Below are positions 13,881 to 15,684 of a stretch of DNA of 15,684 bases, piece after piece. Positions within the stretch are counted from its first letter, which is position 1, and the number at the start of each line of letters is the position of its first letter. This stretch comes from JADFUZ01 sp034430415. Lineage in GTDB: Bacteria > Chloroflexota > Dehalococcoidia > GIF9 > AB-539-J10. The DNA lies in the NCBI GenBank assembly GCA_034430415.1, contig DAOUEN010000061.1, positions 1-15,684 on the forward strand, given 5' to 3'. The notes under the pieces were generated by a model. That model saw nothing but the letters and a program-made list of their open reading frames with translations, made no database searches and had not been told where the DNA came from. The position numbers were made by a program, and so were the translations under genes.

Positions 13881-13909
13881 ATTATTAACATAAGGAGTTG
13901 AGTTGTCAA
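13881..13909 (-). promoter_or_regulatory. Strong promoter of pilBC, probably giving leaderless mRNA
   Basis: On the - strand a perfect TTGACA (13909-13904), a 17-nt spacer and AATAAT (13886-13881, one mismatch). The predicted start point, about 7 nt on, coincides with the GTG start codon at 13874. Confidence 0.65.
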
Positions 13910-13928
13910 CTTGCCTGTGTTCAGCCTA

Positions 13929-13958
13929 TTGACAAGGTGGCAGATGGTAGCCGAGAAT
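13929..13958 (+). promoter_or_regulatory. Promoter of the secreted beta-propeller gene, probably leaderless
   Basis: A perfect TTGACA (13929-13934), an 18-nt spacer and GAGAAT (13953-13958, two mismatches). The ATG at 13964 is 5 nt beyond the -10 box, where transcription would begin. Confidence 0.5.
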
Positions 13959-13963
13959 AGACT

Positions 13964-15684
13964 ATGATGGGTGGGAGAAGGCCTGCGGCCGTGCTATTGG
14001 TACTGGCCCTGCTATTGAGCGGTGGTCTGCTTCCCGTGGCCGGCCGCGGCGTGGTTTCCGCCGAACCCGATAGGCATGAGTGGTCCATTGTGGACACGCC
14101 CAGTGACAAGGGCTTTGTGGTGGTCAGCCCCAGCGAGGTGAATGCTCTTGTCCTGGCCTCGGACGAGGTATTCTATGCCATAGATATTCCCGGTGAGGAT
14201 GTCTATAAGTCAATCGACGGTGGCGTTACCTGGAAGGATGACATGACCCAGGCGCTATTGGACGAGGGTGCCCACTTGCCTGCCTGGAATATAGCTGTAG
14301 CGCCTGACGACCCTGACCTGGTAGCGGTGGTGACCGATGCCAGGCAGGAGGTCTACGTCTCCGAGGATGGTGGGGAGACCTGGGAGGATACTCAGGTGTC
14401 CAGTGCCACCGGCTGGGATAGCAACCTGCTCATCGCCGATATCGACATCTCGCCGGAATACGACAGCGGCCGAGATATGGCCATAGGGACGAGGAAACCG
14501 GATGGCAACGCCAACGGCGATGTCTGGGTGCTGCAGCGGGTGATTATCCCTGGCTGGAAGGCTCAGGACCTGGAGATAGACTCGACTGTGGGGGCCGATG
14601 TCAGCTCGGTCCGCTTCTCGCCTGACTACGACAATGACAGCACCATAGTGGTCGTCGCCAGCGACACGAATGGCACCTATCTGTGCACCGGGGTCAGAGA
14701 CACTACCCTGGATACCACCGAGTGGAAGGTGACCGTTCCCGCAGGCGTGGCGATAAAAGGCCCTGTTGGCGGTTCGCCTACCGAGAATGAGATCATCTAC
14801 TCCGACCTGGCCCTGCCCGCGAGCTATTCGGGAAATGATGCGGACAGCCGCGTTCTCTATGCTGCGTATGCCTCCAATACGGATGCCGACGATGCCTTTC
14901 GCATCGAGGATAACAAGGTCTTCAGGCTCAACATCGACATGGGAGACCCGGTTGCCGTGGCTTCCGTTGCCTACTACAACGGACAGCTTCTGGCAGGGGA
15001 GGTCGCCAGCCAGCCGGGCTCGGCCAGCGCGCTGCTTCATGTTACCTTCGAGCCCGAGGAGAATGCGCCTGAGTGGGAAGACCCGGAAAAGCCGCCCACT
15101 GGCGGCCTGACCTCTGGCTGTGCCAATGCCCAGGTCGCCCTCATAGAGAGGGAGGACCCCGAGAGTGGCAAAATGCGGCCGTACGCCTACTGTGGCACCA
15201 GCACCAACGATGTGGAGACTGCCACTGAGTGGGCTTCGCCCGGCAACTGGATTGGGCAGCTACAGGACGAGAGCGCCTTGTCCTGGAGCGATGAGGACTG
15301 CTATGTCTGGAACCAACTCAGCCTGATAGACACGGATATGATGTTTCTCTGCGATTATGCCCTTACGCTCGAGGATACCGGTGACGGGAGCGAATACGAT
15401 ACGCTGTTTCTTGCGTCGGCGGGGGCCGGGTACGACAGCGTGTGGCGCAGCACCACCGACCCTCCGGGGGAGGTCTGGCAGAGGGTATGGTGCTTTGATA
15501 GCCAGAGCGACGAGCCTATCCTGAGGCAGGGCCCTGAGGATGACAACAGGACTCTCTTTCTGGCTGCCCGGGACAGCGACTACGCCCGCTACTCGCAGGA
15601 TAGAGGACAGACCTGGCAGTGGTTCTGGAGAGCCTTTCCCGAAAACATCACCGATGTGGCGGTGGTGGACGACGAGCTGCTCTA
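13964..15684 (+). CDS. Secreted Asp-box (BNR) beta-propeller protein, 3' end outside window
   Basis: The frame is open from the ATG at 13964 to the window end (573 codons). Two Arg, a hydrophobic core (about 8-24) and VSA before E34 form a Sec signal peptide. Asp-box motifs SxDxGxTW are present at 83-90 (SIDGGVTW), 133-140 (SEDGGETW) and 544-551 (SQDRGQTW), and the pattern I/F-S-P-x-Y-D appears at 162-167 and 218-223, the latter followed by DNDSTIVV. These repeats mark beta-propellers such as sialidases and Vps10-like surface proteins; many Chloroflexota surface proteins carry 'FSPxYxxD' repeats. No sialidase catalytic residues are claimed. The role may be surface-layer or polymer binding. 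It is divergent from pilB with 89 bp between the start codons, so co-regulation with the pilus is possible. No Shine-Dalgarno precedes the start; a second ATG follows at once. Confidence 0.82.
   Translation, partial: MMGGRRPAAVLLVLALLLSGGLLPVAGRGVVSAEPDRHEWSIVDTPSDKGFVVVSPSEVNALVLASDEVFYAIDIPGEDVYKSIDGGVTWKDDMTQALLDEGAHLPAWNIAVAPDDPDLVAVVTDARQEVYVSEDGGETWEDTQVSSATGWDSNLLIADIDISPEYDSGRDMAIGTRKPDGNANGDVWVLQRVIIPGWKAQDLEIDSTVGADVSSVRFSPDYDNDSTIVVVASDTNGTYLCTGVRDTTLDTTEWKVTVPAGVAIKGPVGGSPTENEIIYSDLALPASYSGNDADSRVLYAAYASNTDADDAFRIEDNKVFRLNIDMGDPVAVASVAYYNGQLLAGEVASQPGSASALLHVTFEPEENAPEWEDPEKPPTGGLTSGCANAQVALIEREDPESGKMRPYAYCGTSTNDVETATEWASPGNWIGQLQDESALSWSDEDCYVWNQLSLIDTDMMFLCDYALTLEDTGDGSEYDTLFLASAGAGYDSVWRSTTDPPGEVWQRVWCFDSQSDEPILRQGPEDDNRTLFLAARDSDYARYSQDRGQTWQWFWRAFPENITDVAVVDDELL

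Noticed and set aside
14255..15040. Open frame of 261 codons on the - strand within the propeller gene
   Set aside because: The + strand frame has a signal peptide and Asp boxes; the antisense translation shows no recognisable domain.

Overview
The window most likely comes from a Chloroflexota bacterium, probably Dehalococcoidia-like; this is inference. Support comes from a type IV pilus (T4P) locus with PilB, PilC, PilT, PilM/N- and PilO-like proteins but no PilP or PilQ secretin seen here, from a secreted Asp-box/'FSPxYxxD' beta-propeller protein, and from intergenic DNA full of 'GTCATTGCGAG...GCAATCTC' hairpin elements and 7-nt tandem repeats. The major pilin, prepilin peptidase and any 16S gene are not in view, so the assignment cannot be fixed.

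Layout. 1-1032 (+): the 3' part of an NAD-dependent sugar epimerase/dehydratase. 1048-4263 (-): PilT-like ATPase, a fused PilM-PilN protein, and a PilO-like protein. 4264-6576: an island with a RelB/RelE-like toxin-antitoxin (TA) pair and a solitary HicB-like protein on the - strand, a MazE/MazF pair on the + strand, and dense repeats. 6577-10164 (-): three prepilin-like proteins, the last being a giant 857-residue PilX-like protein with large exported domains. 10312-13874 (-): PilC-like platform protein and a PilB-like extension ATPase with a duplicated, unusual N-terminal domain. 13964-15684 (+): a divergent, secreted beta-propeller protein that runs off the window.

How it works together. 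Read along the - strand, the pilus genes run pilB, pilC, pilV-like, pilW-like, pilX-like, [island], pilO-like, pilMN, pilT-like. PilB powers assembly through PilC. PilMN and PilO would form the inner-membrane alignment complex. The three minor prepilins would form a tip or priming complex, with the PilX-like protein displaying a large, possibly adhesive head. PilT would power retraction. The TA/repeat island separates the export-motor and prepilin half from the alignment/retraction half.

Standout observations: (1) tandem degenerate Mrr/PD-(D/E)XK-like domains on PilB; (2) a natural PilM-PilN fusion resembling GspL; (3) two divergent promoters with perfect TTGACA boxes whose predicted start points fall on the start codons, suggesting leaderless mRNAs; (4) three families of in-phase 7-nt repeats forming composite units with hairpin elements; (5) a jelly-roll-like domain apparently inserted into another domain in the PilX-like protein.
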